Assembly: GCF_001676385.1 (NCBI RefSeq)
Contig: NZ_LYVJ01000002.1
Location: 328,296-392,295, forward strand
From: Stenotrophomonas maltophilia
GTDB lineage: Bacteria > Pseudomonadota > Gammaproteobacteria > Xanthomonadales > Xanthomonadaceae
Direction: 5' to 3'
DNA: 64,000 nucleotides
Positions 1-8,334 of this stretch are shown here, in pieces. The position numbers and the translations under genes were made by a program. The notes below the pieces were generated by a model. It was not told where the DNA came from and made no database searches. It saw only the letters and a program-made list of their open reading frames with translations. Each line of letters starts with the position of its first letter. Position 1 is the stretch's first letter.

Positions 1-235
1 GCTGGCTGTAGATGCCCACCCGCGACGGATCGGTGAACACCGACACATGGAGGGTGCCCTGCTTGTCGAACAGCAGCGGATCGAAGCCGCTGCCGTCGGG
101 GGTAACCAGGCTGCCAGTCAGCAGCACCACCTCGGAGGCAACGAAGGCCTCCATGAAGCCGCGGATCGGTACCGCGCCGTCCATCGCAGCCTTCAGCAGG
201 GTTTCGATCGGGGTCTGCGGGGCGAGGTCGGTCAT
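1..235 (-). CDS. SseB-like protein, 3' end outside window
   Basis: This gene starts at the ATG at 235 and runs out of the window at base 1, so only the first 78 residues are visible. The start MTDLAPQTPIETLLKAAMDG followed by an F/V-rich segment and a GFDPLLFD...LHVSVFTD stretch resembles the N-terminal domain of SseB (enhanced serine sensitivity) proteins, whose biochemical role is poorly known. No signal peptide is visible, so it is probably cytoplasmic. The upstream side (236-361) is filled by a palindromic repeat and has no other gene. The family call rests on a partial sequence and remains tentative. Confidence 0.55.
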   Translation of the reverse strand, partial: MTDLAPQTPIETLLKAAMDGAVPIRGFMEAFVASEVVLLTGSLVTPDGSGFDPLLFDKQGTLHVSVFTDPSRVGIYSQ

Positions 236-266
236 GGCGGTACGGCGGGGAGGTAGGGGGCCTATT

Positions 267-342
267 GTAGAGCCGAGCCGACGCTCGGCTGCCCCTATCT
301 GCGTTCCGTAGAAGCGCGGCCGAGCATTGGCTCGGCACTACA
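267..342. repeat. SMAG-type GTAG palindrome pair
   Basis: Two hairpins face each other here. The first begins GTAGAGCCGAGCC and closes with CTCGGCT. The second reads the same way on the other strand and ends in CACTAC, the complement of GTAG. This GTAG-headed form matches the SMAG repeats described in Stenotrophomonas maltophilia. It fills the gap between the SseB-like gene and the alpha-amylase gene end and could form a stem-loop in both transcripts. Confidence 0.75.
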
Positions 343-361
343 GCCGCCCGGCCCAGGCCCA

Positions 362-2077
362 TCAACGCCCCAGACGCTGGTCCCGCGCCCGCTGGTCGGC
401 CATCGCCTTGTCCAGTTCGGCCTGCAGCGCAGGCTGCTGCACGGCGGCATCCAGCACATAGACCTTCACCCCGTGCGCCGGCACGTCCACCTTCAGCGCG
501 CCGTCCACCCGCACCGAACCGCCGTCCAGCGCATCGCGCCAGCGGCCCGCCTGGACGTAACGCGCCACCGTGAAGGTCCGGGCCTGGTCGCCCTTGTTCA
601 GCAGTACCAGCGCGGTCTGGGCCACGCCACCGTGCTGCAGCACGCGGAAGAGCACCGCCTCGTCGCCCTGCAGGCGCTCGTTCACCTGCAGGCCACGCTG
701 CAGTGCCGGAGTCGCTGCACGCAGCCGGGCGACGCGCTGAAGCGGTGCGAAGATCGGGCTCTGCGGCGCGGCGTCCACGCGCGCTTGGCCGAAGTAGGCC
801 CGGTTGCCGGCGTGCTCTGCGCGGCCACGCATGAAGCCGGTCTCCGAGCCGTAATAGACCACCGGAATGCCGCGCGCGGTGAACAGCCAGTTGTGCGCGT
901 CGATGAAGCCGTTGTCGCTGGCCTGCAGGCGCGGCATGTCGTGGTTGTCGTAGAAGCTCATCAGCTCATACGGATTGGCGTACGGACCACCACTCAGGTG
1001 CAGCGGCTCAGCCAGGGTCTCGAAGCCCATGCCGGCGGTGCCGAAGGCCTGCTCCAGTGCGCCGCGCAACGGGAAGTCGAGCACGCTGACGTTGGCGTTG
1101 GCCGGCCAGGTGTGCTCGGCGATGCGCGCGGCATCGTAGTCGAAAGCCTCGCCGAACATGAACATGCCCGGGTGCTCGGCACGGATGCGCTTGACGAAGG
1201 CATGCCACCACGGATGCGGCAGCCAGCCGATGGTGTCGATGCGCAGCGCGTCCACGCCCTGCGCGGTCCACTGCAGGTAGGCGCCGACCAGGTAGTCCAT
1301 CACCGCCGGATTGTCCTGGTTGAAGTCGGACAGCTCGGCCAGATTGCCGTCGAAGATCGAACCATCCTTGCCGTCGACCGGGCCGATGTTGTTGTAGAAC
1401 GCATGCAGCGGGTTGTGCTTCGGATCCAGTTCCTGCGGCGGCAGGTTCTGGTGGTCGGCAACCAGCTTTTCGTCCTTGTCGAAAAGCTGCCCGAACTGCG
1501 GCTGCCGCGTCGGCATGGTCCAGGCTGGCGAGCCATGGTTGCCGACGATGTCCAGCACCACCTTCAGGCCGGCGCCGTGCAGGCCTTTGGTCAGCCCGGC
1601 AAAGTCCAGGTCGCGGCTGGGCAGGTGCTCGTCGAGCTCGTAGAAATTGATGCCCCAGTAACCGTGGTAGCCGGTCTTGCCGCGGTCGGTCAGCGTGCTG
1701 GTGCAGCTGATCGGCTTGCTGCCGGTAAAGGCTTCGTCAGGATTGTCGACGATGGGGGTGATCCACACCGCGCCGAAGCCGAGGCTGCGGATGTACTGCG
1801 CATTGTCGAGCACACCGCGGAAGTCGCCACCGAGGTAGCCGATGTTGCCGTCCACCTTGTCCGGGCACGGCACGGGAATATCGAAGGTGCGATGCTGCCC
1901 GCCCTGGTCACGGTGGTCATTGGACGGATCACCGTTGACGAAACGGTCGGTGACCACGAAGTACACCGCATCGCTGGCGAACGGCTCGGTGGTACCGACA
2001 TAGTCCGGGCGCGGCGCGGCCGCCGCATGGCCGGCCAGCAGCACCAGGGAAACAGCAACAGACAGCGCACCACGCAT
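362..2077 (-). CDS. Secreted alpha-amylase (GH13)
   Basis: A 571-residue glycoside hydrolase of family 13 that should cut alpha-1,4 glucans outside the cytoplasm. The first 20 residues (MRGALSVAVSLVLLAGHAAA) form a signal peptide. The (beta/alpha)8 catalytic motifs are all present: nucleophile Asp281 in DALRID, general acid Glu310 in MFGEAF and Asp380 in YDNHD. A beta-sandwich-like C domain follows and ends in a charged helix. The start overlaps the stop of the upstream transporter by one base (TGATG), so it is the last gene of a three-gene minus-strand operon with the transporter and the six-hairpin glycosidase. The substrate is most likely starch or maltodextrin, given the neighbouring alpha-glucosidases. 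The exact product pattern (amylase versus neopullulanase-like) cannot be read from sequence. Confidence 0.88.
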   Translation of the reverse strand: MRGALSVAVSLVLLAGHAAAAPRPDYVGTTEPFASDAVYFVVTDRFVNGDPSNDHRDQGGQHRTFDIPVPCPDKVDGNIGYLGGDFRGVLDNAQYIRSLGFGAVWITPIVDNPDEAFTGSKPISCTSTLTDRGKTGYHGYWGINFYELDEHLPSRDLDFAGLTKGLHGAGLKVVLDIVGNHGSPAWTMPTRQPQFGQLFDKDEKLVADHQNLPPQELDPKHNPLHAFYNNIGPVDGKDGSIFDGNLAELSDFNQDNPAVMDYLVGAYLQWTAQGVDALRIDTIGWLPHPWWHAFVKRIRAEHPGMFMFGEAFDYDAARIAEHTWPANANVSVLDFPLRGALEQAFGTAGMGFETLAEPLHLSGGPYANPYELMSFYDNHDMPRLQASDNGFIDAHNWLFTARGIPVVYYGSETGFMRGRAEHAGNRAYFGQARVDAAPQSPIFAPLQRVARLRAATPALQRGLQVNERLQGDEAVLFRVLQHGGVAQTALVLLNKGDQARTFTVARYVQAGRWRDALDGGSVRVDGALKVDVPAHGVKVYVLDAAVQQPALQAELDKAMADQRARDQRLGR

Positions 2078-3564
2078 CACACCACCTCCGGACGGGACGG
2101 AACCCGCAGCACGCACAGCCCGGCGACGAGCAGGCTGCAGCCGCCCAGCACCAGCACCTGCATCGGCTGGCCGCCCAGCCAGGCGCGCAGGGCAAAGCCG
2201 AGCGCACTGGCCGCCACCAGCTGCGGGATCACGATGAAGAAATTGAAGATGCCCATGTACACGCCCATCTTCGATGCCGGCACGCTGTCGGACAGCAGCG
2301 CATACGGCAGCGAGAGAATGGACGCCCAGGCGAAGCCGACGCCGACCATCGACAGCAGCAGCCAGTGCGGATCGTGGATGAACATCAGCGAGACCAGGCC
2401 CGCACCACCCAGCCACAGATTGACCAGGTGGCTCCAGCGCAGGCCGATCGCCCGCACCATCGGCGGGATCAGCACCGCCGCCAACGCGGCGAAGCCGTTG
2501 TAGGCACCAAACAGCACGCCTACCCAGTTGGCACCTTCGTTGTAGGCCGCCGACTGCGGATCGGTCGAACCGAAATGGGTACCGGCCACCGCGGCAGTGG
2601 TGTAGATCCACATGGCGAACAGCGCGAACCACGAGAAGAACTGCACCCAGGCCAGGCGACGCATGGTCACCGGCATCGCGCGCAGGTCGCCTACAATGGC
2701 GGCCAGCATGTGGGTGGCCGGCAACGCGCGTGCGAGTGCCAGCAGCAGTCCGTAGCCGGCACACAGGCCCGCCAGCACGTACAGCATCCTGTCGCCCTGC
2801 CGCCAGGCGATCAGCAGGGCCAGCAGCACGCCCAGCCCCAGCCACGCCAGCACCTGGGTCCACGGCGCCGGGCCGCTGATCGCAGCCGCTGCATGGTGTA
2901 CCGGAGGCTCGGCGTCGTCGAAACCGGCCAGCTCTGCCGGCGAGTATTCGCGGGTGCTGACCACCGTCCAGGTGATCGCTGCCAGCAGCACCACCGCACC
3001 GAAATAGAACGCATAGCGCACGGTGTCGGGCACTTCCCCGGCGGCTGCGGTGTTGGCAACGCCGAAGTGGGCCAGGATGAAGGGCAGGAAGCTGGCGACG
3101 ATGGCACCCACGCCGATGAAGAAGCTCTGCATCGCGTAGCCGGCCGGACGCTGCCGTGGCGCCAGCTGGTCGCCGACGAAGGCGCGGAATGGCTCCATCG
3201 ACACGTTGATCGACGCGTCCAGCACCCACAGCGTACCGGCAGCGATCCACAGCGTCGGCGAATTTGGCATCACCAGCAGCGCCAGCGTGGTGAGCACCGC
3301 GCCGATCATGAAGAACGGTCGGCGGCGGCCCCAGCGCGTCCAGGTGCGATCGGAGAGGTAGCCGATCACCGGCTGCACCAGCAGGCCGGTCAGCGGCGCC
3401 GCGATCCACAGCCCCGGCACCGCATCCATATCCGCGCCCAGCGTCTCGAAGATGCGGCTGGCGTTGGCGTTCTGCAGGGCGAAGCCGAACTGGATGCCGA
3501 GGAAACCAAAACACATGTTCCAGATCTGCCAGAACGACAGCTGCGGCTTGGCCGGGCGATTCAT
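2077..3564 (-). CDS. MFS sugar transporter, SLC45/GPH-like (maltose type)
   Basis: A 495-residue inner-membrane carrier with about twelve hydrophobic segments. The cytoplasmic loop DRTWTRWGRRRPFFMIG near residues 72-88 is the long arginine-rich form of the MFS loop found in sucrose/maltose transporters of the SLC45 type. The early FGFALQNANASRIFETLGA segment is also typical of this group. It probably imports maltose or short maltodextrins from the periplasm with protons. The start codon overlaps the stop of the upstream glycosidase (ATGA) and its stop overlaps the amylase start, so the three genes are translationally coupled. Substrate assignment is an inference from the gene neighbours. Confidence 0.85.
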   Translation of the reverse strand: MNRPAKPQLSFWQIWNMCFGFLGIQFGFALQNANASRIFETLGADMDAVPGLWIAAPLTGLLVQPVIGYLSDRTWTRWGRRRPFFMIGAVLTTLALLVMPNSPTLWIAAGTLWVLDASINVSMEPFRAFVGDQLAPRQRPAGYAMQSFFIGVGAIVASFLPFILAHFGVANTAAAGEVPDTVRYAFYFGAVVLLAAITWTVVSTREYSPAELAGFDDAEPPVHHAAAAISGPAPWTQVLAWLGLGVLLALLIAWRQGDRMLYVLAGLCAGYGLLLALARALPATHMLAAIVGDLRAMPVTMRRLAWVQFFSWFALFAMWIYTTAAVAGTHFGSTDPQSAAYNEGANWVGVLFGAYNGFAALAAVLIPPMVRAIGLRWSHLVNLWLGGAGLVSLMFIHDPHWLLLSMVGVGFAWASILSLPYALLSDSVPASKMGVYMGIFNFFIVIPQLVAASALGFALRAWLGGQPMQVLVLGGCSLLVAGLCVLRVPSRPEVV

Positions 3565-5765
3565 CGTGCGACCTCTGCGGCTGCAACGGGTGCCAGTTTC
3601 AGCGCCTGCACCTGGGCCTGGTTCAGCACGCCCTCGCGCCCGCCCTTGCCACCAGTGTAGTGCGCGAAGTGCTGCAGCGCGCTCATGTTGAACCCTTCTT
3701 CAAGCGTGGCCGTGCAGCGGCCCCTGGGTACGGCGAACGTGGCCGAGGTCGAATCCTGCACGGCCACGCTGTGCGGCAAGGTAACCGTATGCCGCTGCAA
3801 CGGCTGGCCCGGGCACTGCAGCACGAGCTGCTTCACCGCAGCGGTAACGCCGGTGTTGATCGGCCCGTTCGGGTTGCGGTACTGCAGGCGCAAGCGCACC
3901 TGCCCGGCCTTGGCCGAGGTGAACTGCCAGCGCTTTGCACCCTTCAGCTGCTGCTGCGGACCGATGCAGAGCATCGGGCTGTGCAGCGACTCCAGCGACC
4001 CTTCGCGGGCGGTCAGGCTGAGGCAATGCTGCAGGCCATCGTCGCCGATGCGTGCCAGTCCGTTGTCGGCCGTGACCGCCCGACCGTCCTGCCACAGCAC
4101 CTGGCCGGCAGCGACCGCGACGGTCCAGCCCTTGCCATTGCGGCGTGCCTGCGGCGCGGCCGGTGCAGCAGGTGCACGCGCGTTGGCATCGGCGGTGGTC
4201 GTGTCACTGCGCGTGGCTGCTGCGGCAGGCACCAGCTGCACGGTGGTGGTGGCACCGCGCGTGGTGACCTTGCCCGCCACCAGCAGGCCATCACCCACCT
4301 GCTTCGGCCGCTCCAGCACATAACGCTTGCCGTTGGCCTCCAGGGAGATGCGGCGTTGCTTGCCGAACAATTCGGGCACCAGCACGGCCGGCAGCTTGGG
4401 CTGCACGCGACCATCGTCCTGCACGCCGAACACTCCCTCGATCACCATCGACAGGTAACCGGCCACCGACCACAACTGGCGTTCGGAATTGACCACCGGG
4501 CCGCTGAGCGCCCCTTCGTCCACGTGCACCGCCTGGGTCACCAGCTCGTAGTTCTCCATGTTGGAGCCGGCCAGCGCGGCACCGCGCATCAGCGAGCGGA
4601 TTTCGGCAGCGATGCGCGGCGCATCATCCAGTTGCCGCGCCGCACGCAGCGAGTAGGCGCTGACAAACGGCCAGATGGCGCGGTTGTGGTAGATCGGCTG
4701 CTGCGCTTCCTGTGGCCAGACCACCGGGCTGCCGGCCGGCCCCATCGGGTAGGCGGCCAGCGCGCGACGCGCGCGCTCGGGCGGCAGCACTTCAGCCAGG
4801 ATGCCCAGCGACAGGCCGAGCAAATCGATCTTGGCGTACGGCACCGGGTGTGCGGCTTCGCCGATGTAGCTCATGTACTGGCCGGTATCCTCGCGCCAGA
4901 AGCGCGCATCGATCTGCCGTGCCAACGCATCGGCCCATGCCTTGTACTCGGCCGCGCGGGCATCCCCGCGCTGGTCCGCCAGGCGTTCGGCCAGGCGCAG
5001 CGCCTGGTAGTGCAGCACGTTGGTGGACAGCGCGTAGGAATCACCGATGAAGCGCACATCCTCGCGGGTCCAGTCCGGATAGGTCTGCTCGCGCCAGTCC
5101 AGGAACGAGGTCTCGCCACGGTACAGGCCCATCTGCATGTCGAATACCATCGCGCGGTCCTGTGCCAGCGTGCCCTGCAGCGCCTGCCAGACCTGATCGG
5201 CAAATGAGCGATCGTCCAGCAGATGGCGTGCGGCCAGGAACCACACCACGCGGTCGCTGCTGATCGGCCAGCTGCCGCCGGAACCGGTGTCCTGTGCGAC
5301 GAACAGGCCGGAGGTATGCCCATCGCGGGCCGCCGACAGCTTGAACTGCAACGATTGCCGGGTGCGCTGCCGATCCAGCCGCGCCAGCGCCAGATCGGCG
5401 GCGAAGCTGACATCGCGGGTCCAGACATAGGGCCAGCGCGCACCGGTCTGGAAGCATTCGCACGGCACCGGCCGGCCCTCGTCGAACGCCGGATCGCGGA
5501 TCGCATCCACGCGGTCCTGGTCCAGCTCCTGCTGGGCCAGCGCGAACAACGCATCGAACATCACGCTGCCGGTCTGGCTGCGCATCGGCATGGGCGCGAT
5601 GCGCACCTCGCCGCGCCCTTCCGGTGTGCGCGCATGCAGCACGAAGCTGCCCTTGGCAGCGGCTTCGGCACGCGCATGGCGGCCGTCGAATTGCAGGTCG
5701 GCCGCCTGCGCGGTCGACTCCAGCGCTGCCCCCAGGGCAGCGGTCAGGCAAATGATCTTCAGCAT
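3561..5765 (-). CDS. Secreted six-hairpin glycosidase, debranching-like
   Basis: A 734-residue protein whose first 22 residues (MLKIICLTAALGAALESTAQ, then AA) look like a signal peptide; this ATG was chosen over an in-frame one 69 bases upstream for that reason. The middle carries an (alpha/alpha)6-barrel pattern, with WPYVWTRDVSFAADLALARL near the start of the barrel. That segment is typical of amylo-1,6-glucosidase, GH63 and GH15-like enzymes. The last 250 residues are beta-rich with an alanine/proline-rich linker and probably bind carbohydrate. It is the first gene of the operon with the transporter and amylase, and it diverges from the GH97 gene across a shared operator. I infer a role in trimming branched glucans in the periplasm or outside the cell. 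The exact GH family is not certain. Confidence 0.72.
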   Translation of the reverse strand: MLKIICLTAALGAALESTAQAADLQFDGRHARAEAAAKGSFVLHARTPEGRGEVRIAPMPMRSQTGSVMFDALFALAQQELDQDRVDAIRDPAFDEGRPVPCECFQTGARWPYVWTRDVSFAADLALARLDRQRTRQSLQFKLSAARDGHTSGLFVAQDTGSGGSWPISSDRVVWFLAARHLLDDRSFADQVWQALQGTLAQDRAMVFDMQMGLYRGETSFLDWREQTYPDWTREDVRFIGDSYALSTNVLHYQALRLAERLADQRGDARAAEYKAWADALARQIDARFWREDTGQYMSYIGEAAHPVPYAKIDLLGLSLGILAEVLPPERARRALAAYPMGPAGSPVVWPQEAQQPIYHNRAIWPFVSAYSLRAARQLDDAPRIAAEIRSLMRGAALAGSNMENYELVTQAVHVDEGALSGPVVNSERQLWSVAGYLSMVIEGVFGVQDDGRVQPKLPAVLVPELFGKQRRISLEANGKRYVLERPKQVGDGLLVAGKVTTRGATTTVQLVPAAAATRSDTTTADANARAPAAPAAPQARRNGKGWTVAVAAGQVLWQDGRAVTADNGLARIGDDGLQHCLSLTAREGSLESLHSPMLCIGPQQQLKGAKRWQFTSAKAGQVRLRLQYRNPNGPINTGVTAAVKQLVLQCPGQPLQRHTVTLPHSVAVQDSTSATFAVPRGRCTATLEEGFNMSALQHFAHYTGGKGGREGVLNQAQVQALKLAPVAAAEVAR

Positions 5766-5915
5766 CGAAGCGGCGGACCGGCTTGCGCCCGTCGGCCTCC
5801 CTCCCTCTCTGCACGCGTTGTAGGTCCGCAACACCGTTGCCGGTCGGCGGGCGCGGCCCCTCCCTCAAGGTGCCTTGGTCCCATGGTAGACGCGGGGCTG
5901 TCGGCTGCGTCCAGT

Positions 5916-5929
5916 TGCATACGTATTCA
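5916..5929. promoter_or_regulatory. Operator copy 1, TGCATACGTATTCA
   Basis: A 14-base near-palindrome with core ATACGTAT lies between the divergent six-hairpin glycosidase (start 5765) and GH97 (start 6003) genes. The same 14 bases recur, in either orientation, at 8197-8210 and 13032-13045 and nowhere else that I noticed. LacI-family repressors of sugar regulons bind palindromes of this form. No such regulator is in the window, so the protein that binds here is unknown. Confidence 0.7.
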
Positions 5930-6002
5930 TGGCATCGCGCGGCAGCACGCCTGCCTCGCTGGCTTATGGTCCGGATCGGCCAACGGTGCCTTGGGAGGGG
6001 CC

Positions 6003-8057
6003 ATGCCGATGTCACCCATTGCTGTACGCACGGTGTTCGCGCACCTGTTCGGCCTGGCCCTGCTGGGCGCGGCCTCGCTGGCATACGCGGCCCCGCAGGT
6101 CGCCAGTGTCGAATCACCGGGCAAGGTGCTCAAGGTCAGCCTGGTGCTGGACGGCGGCACCGCGCGTTACCGTGTCGAGCGCCTCGGCGACACCGTGGTG
6201 GAGGATTCGAAGCTCGGCTTCGCACTGCGCGACGGCCGCCTGGATCGCGATTTCGCCCTGCTGGGCCAGCAGCGGCGCAGCATCGATGACACCTGGGAGC
6301 AGCCTTGGGGCGAGCGCCGGGTCACCCGCAACCATTTCAACGAACTGACCGTTCAGCTGGCCGAAACCACGGGTGGCAAGCGCCGGCTGGATGTGGTGTT
6401 CCGGGTCTACGACGACGGGCTCGGCTTCCGCTACGTGTTCCCCGAACAGCCGAACCTGCGCGAGGCGATCATCGACGACGAACTGACCGAGTTCGCCATC
6501 GCGCCAGAGTCCACTGCCTGGTGGATTCCCGCCGGCGAGCCGATCCACTACGAATACCTGTACCAGCGCACGCCGCTGCGCGAGGTGCCGCTGGTGCATA
6601 CGCCGATGACCCTGCGCAGCCGCGATGGCCTGCACGTGGCCATCCACGAGGCCGCGCTGGTGGACTACGCCGGCATGTGGCTGCGCCGCACCGAGGGCCA
6701 GCGCCTGCGTGCGCAGCTCTCGCCCTCGGCCGAAGGGTGGAAGGTGCGCCGCGCCCTGCCCTTCGCCACGCCGTGGCGCACGCTGCAGATCGCCGACCGC
6801 GCCGGCGGCCTGGTCGAATCGGACCTGGTCCTCAACCTCAACGAACCCAACGCACTGGGCGATGTGAGTTGGGTGAAGCCGGCCAAGTACCTGGGCGTGT
6901 GGTGGTCGATGCACCTGGACAATGAAAGCTGGGCGACCGGGCCGAAGCATGCGGCCACCACCGCCCAGACGAAGAAGGTGATCGACTTCGCCGCCGCACA
7001 CGGCTTCCGTGGCGTGCTGGTGGAAGGCTGGAACCCGGGCTGGGACGGCATGTGGGTGGGCAACGGCTACGACTTCGATTTCACCCGCGCCACGCCGGAC
7101 TTCGATATCGAAGCGCTGTCGGCGTATGGCTTGAAGAAGGGCGTGCACCTGATCGGCCATCATGAAACCGGCTGCGCCATCGAGCACTACGAGGACCAGC
7201 TGGGCGCTGCGCTGGACCTGTATGCGCGGCTCGGCGTGGACCAGTTCAAGACCGGCTACGTCTGCGACGACGGCCAGGTGGACCGTCGCAACCCGGCCGG
7301 TGGGCCGCTGTGGCGCGAGTGGCATGACGGGCAGTTCATGGCCCGCCATCACCTGAAGGTGGTGCAGGAAGCCGCGCGCCGGCAGCTGTCGGTGAACGCG
7401 CATGAGCCGATCAAGGACACCGGCCTGCGTCGTACCTACCCCAACTGGATTTCGCGCGAAGGCGCACGCGGCATGGAGTACAACGCCTGGGGCCAGCCGC
7501 CGAATCCGCCCGAGCATGAGGTCAACCTGGTGTTCACCCGCATGCTGGCCGGGCCGATGGACTACACCCCCGGCATCCTCAGCCTGAAGGGCCGCCACGG
7601 CCAGGCCATCCCCAGCACGCTGGCGCGGCAGCTGGCGCTGTACGTGGTGCTGTACAGCCCGATCCAGATGGCCGCCGACCTGCCCGAGCACTACCTGCAG
7701 CACCGCGAAGCGTTCCGCTTCATCGAGGACGTGGCGGTGGACTGGGAACAGAGCCACGTGCTCGATGGCGAAGTGGGCGACTACGTGACGATCGTGCGCC
7801 GCGACCGCCACAGCCGCGACTGGTTCCTGGGCAGCATCACCGACGAGCATGGCCGTGTGCTGCCGGTCTCGCTGGGCTTCCTGGAACCGGGGGTGCGCTA
7901 TCGCGCCGAGGTCTACCGTGATGGCGAGGATGCTGACTTCCGCAGCAACCCGTTTGCGTTCGCCCGCGAAACCCGCGAGGTCACCAGTACCGACGCGTTG
8001 ACGCTGGTGCTGGCACCGGGCGGCGGCCAGGCCATCCGCTTCACGCCTGTTCACTGA
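6003..8057 (+). CDS. GH97 alpha-glucosidase (SusB-like)
   Basis: A 684-residue glycoside hydrolase of family 97. A signal peptide covers about residues 1-30 (AHLFGLALLGAASLAYA then A). An N-terminal beta-sandwich follows and then a catalytic barrel starting near KYLGVWWSMH. Conserved segments include GFRGVLVEGWNPGWDG, VNAHEPIKDTG and SREGARGMEYNAW. The glutamate in the HEP segment fits the inverting alpha-glucoside-cleaving subgroup rather than the retaining one, but this needs a structural alignment. The ATG at 6003 follows GGGAGGGGCC, a strong ribosome site; a second ATG lies two codons on. It probably releases glucose from maltodextrins in the periplasm. The same family acts in the Bacteroides starch system. 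Confidence 0.87.
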   Translation: MPMSPIAVRTVFAHLFGLALLGAASLAYAAPQVASVESPGKVLKVSLVLDGGTARYRVERLGDTVVEDSKLGFALRDGRLDRDFALLGQQRRSIDDTWEQPWGERRVTRNHFNELTVQLAETTGGKRRLDVVFRVYDDGLGFRYVFPEQPNLREAIIDDELTEFAIAPESTAWWIPAGEPIHYEYLYQRTPLREVPLVHTPMTLRSRDGLHVAIHEAALVDYAGMWLRRTEGQRLRAQLSPSAEGWKVRRALPFATPWRTLQIADRAGGLVESDLVLNLNEPNALGDVSWVKPAKYLGVWWSMHLDNESWATGPKHAATTAQTKKVIDFAAAHGFRGVLVEGWNPGWDGMWVGNGYDFDFTRATPDFDIEALSAYGLKKGVHLIGHHETGCAIEHYEDQLGAALDLYARLGVDQFKTGYVCDDGQVDRRNPAGGPLWREWHDGQFMARHHLKVVQEAARRQLSVNAHEPIKDTGLRRTYPNWISREGARGMEYNAWGQPPNPPEHEVNLVFTRMLAGPMDYTPGILSLKGRHGQAIPSTLARQLALYVVLYSPIQMAADLPEHYLQHREAFRFIEDVAVDWEQSHVLDGEVGDYVTIVRRDRHSRDWFLGSITDEHGRVLPVSLGFLEPGVRYRAEVYRDGEDADFRSNPFAFARETREVTSTDALTLVLAPGGGQAIRFTPVH

Positions 8058-8081
8058 ACGTTTTCGGGCCTGCGCGTCCCT

Positions 8082-8153
8082 GTAGCGCCCGAGCCCACGC
8101 TCGGGCGGCGGTGCGCAGCACCAGAACGCAGCCGAGCGTGGGCTCGGCTCTAC
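8082..8153. repeat. SMAG-type GTAG palindrome pair
   Basis: A hairpin starting GTAGCGCCCGAGCC and an opposed one ending GGCTCGGCTCTAC lie 25 bases after the GH97 stop codon. The arms CCCGAGC/GCTCGGG and AGCCGAGC/GCTCGGCT form stable stems that could end or protect the GH97 transcript. It belongs to the same family as the repeats at 267, 22788, 23783, 26989 and 44125. Confidence 0.75.
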
Positions 8154-8196
8154 AGAACGAGACACCTGAAAGCGATTACATCCCTGCATCCGCCAT

Positions 8197-8210
8197 TGAA
8201 TACGTATGCA
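8197..8210. promoter_or_regulatory. Operator copy 2, TGAATACGTATGCA
   Basis: This is the exact reverse complement of the 14-base operator at 5916-5929, placed 125 bases before the start of the TonB-dependent receptor. The position suits a repressor that blocks the receptor promoter when maltodextrin is absent. The operator overlaps no gene. Confidence 0.7.
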
Positions 8211-8334
8211 GGGTGATTCCCGCGAAGTATGCGCTGCCTACCATAGCGGCGACGACAGCGGCCACCGCGTCGCACGTTCACGGCCCCGCCGGAACGCTCA
8301 CAAATCGATCTGCAACATTGCCTGGGAGGGGAAA

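Noticed and set aside
362..3586. A single 1074-codon open frame covering both the amylase and the MFS transporter
   Set aside because: Only the part from 2077 down to 362 encodes amylase. The rest is a shadow of the MFS gene, which has a better protein in another frame. High G+C removes stop codons from antisense and shifted frames.
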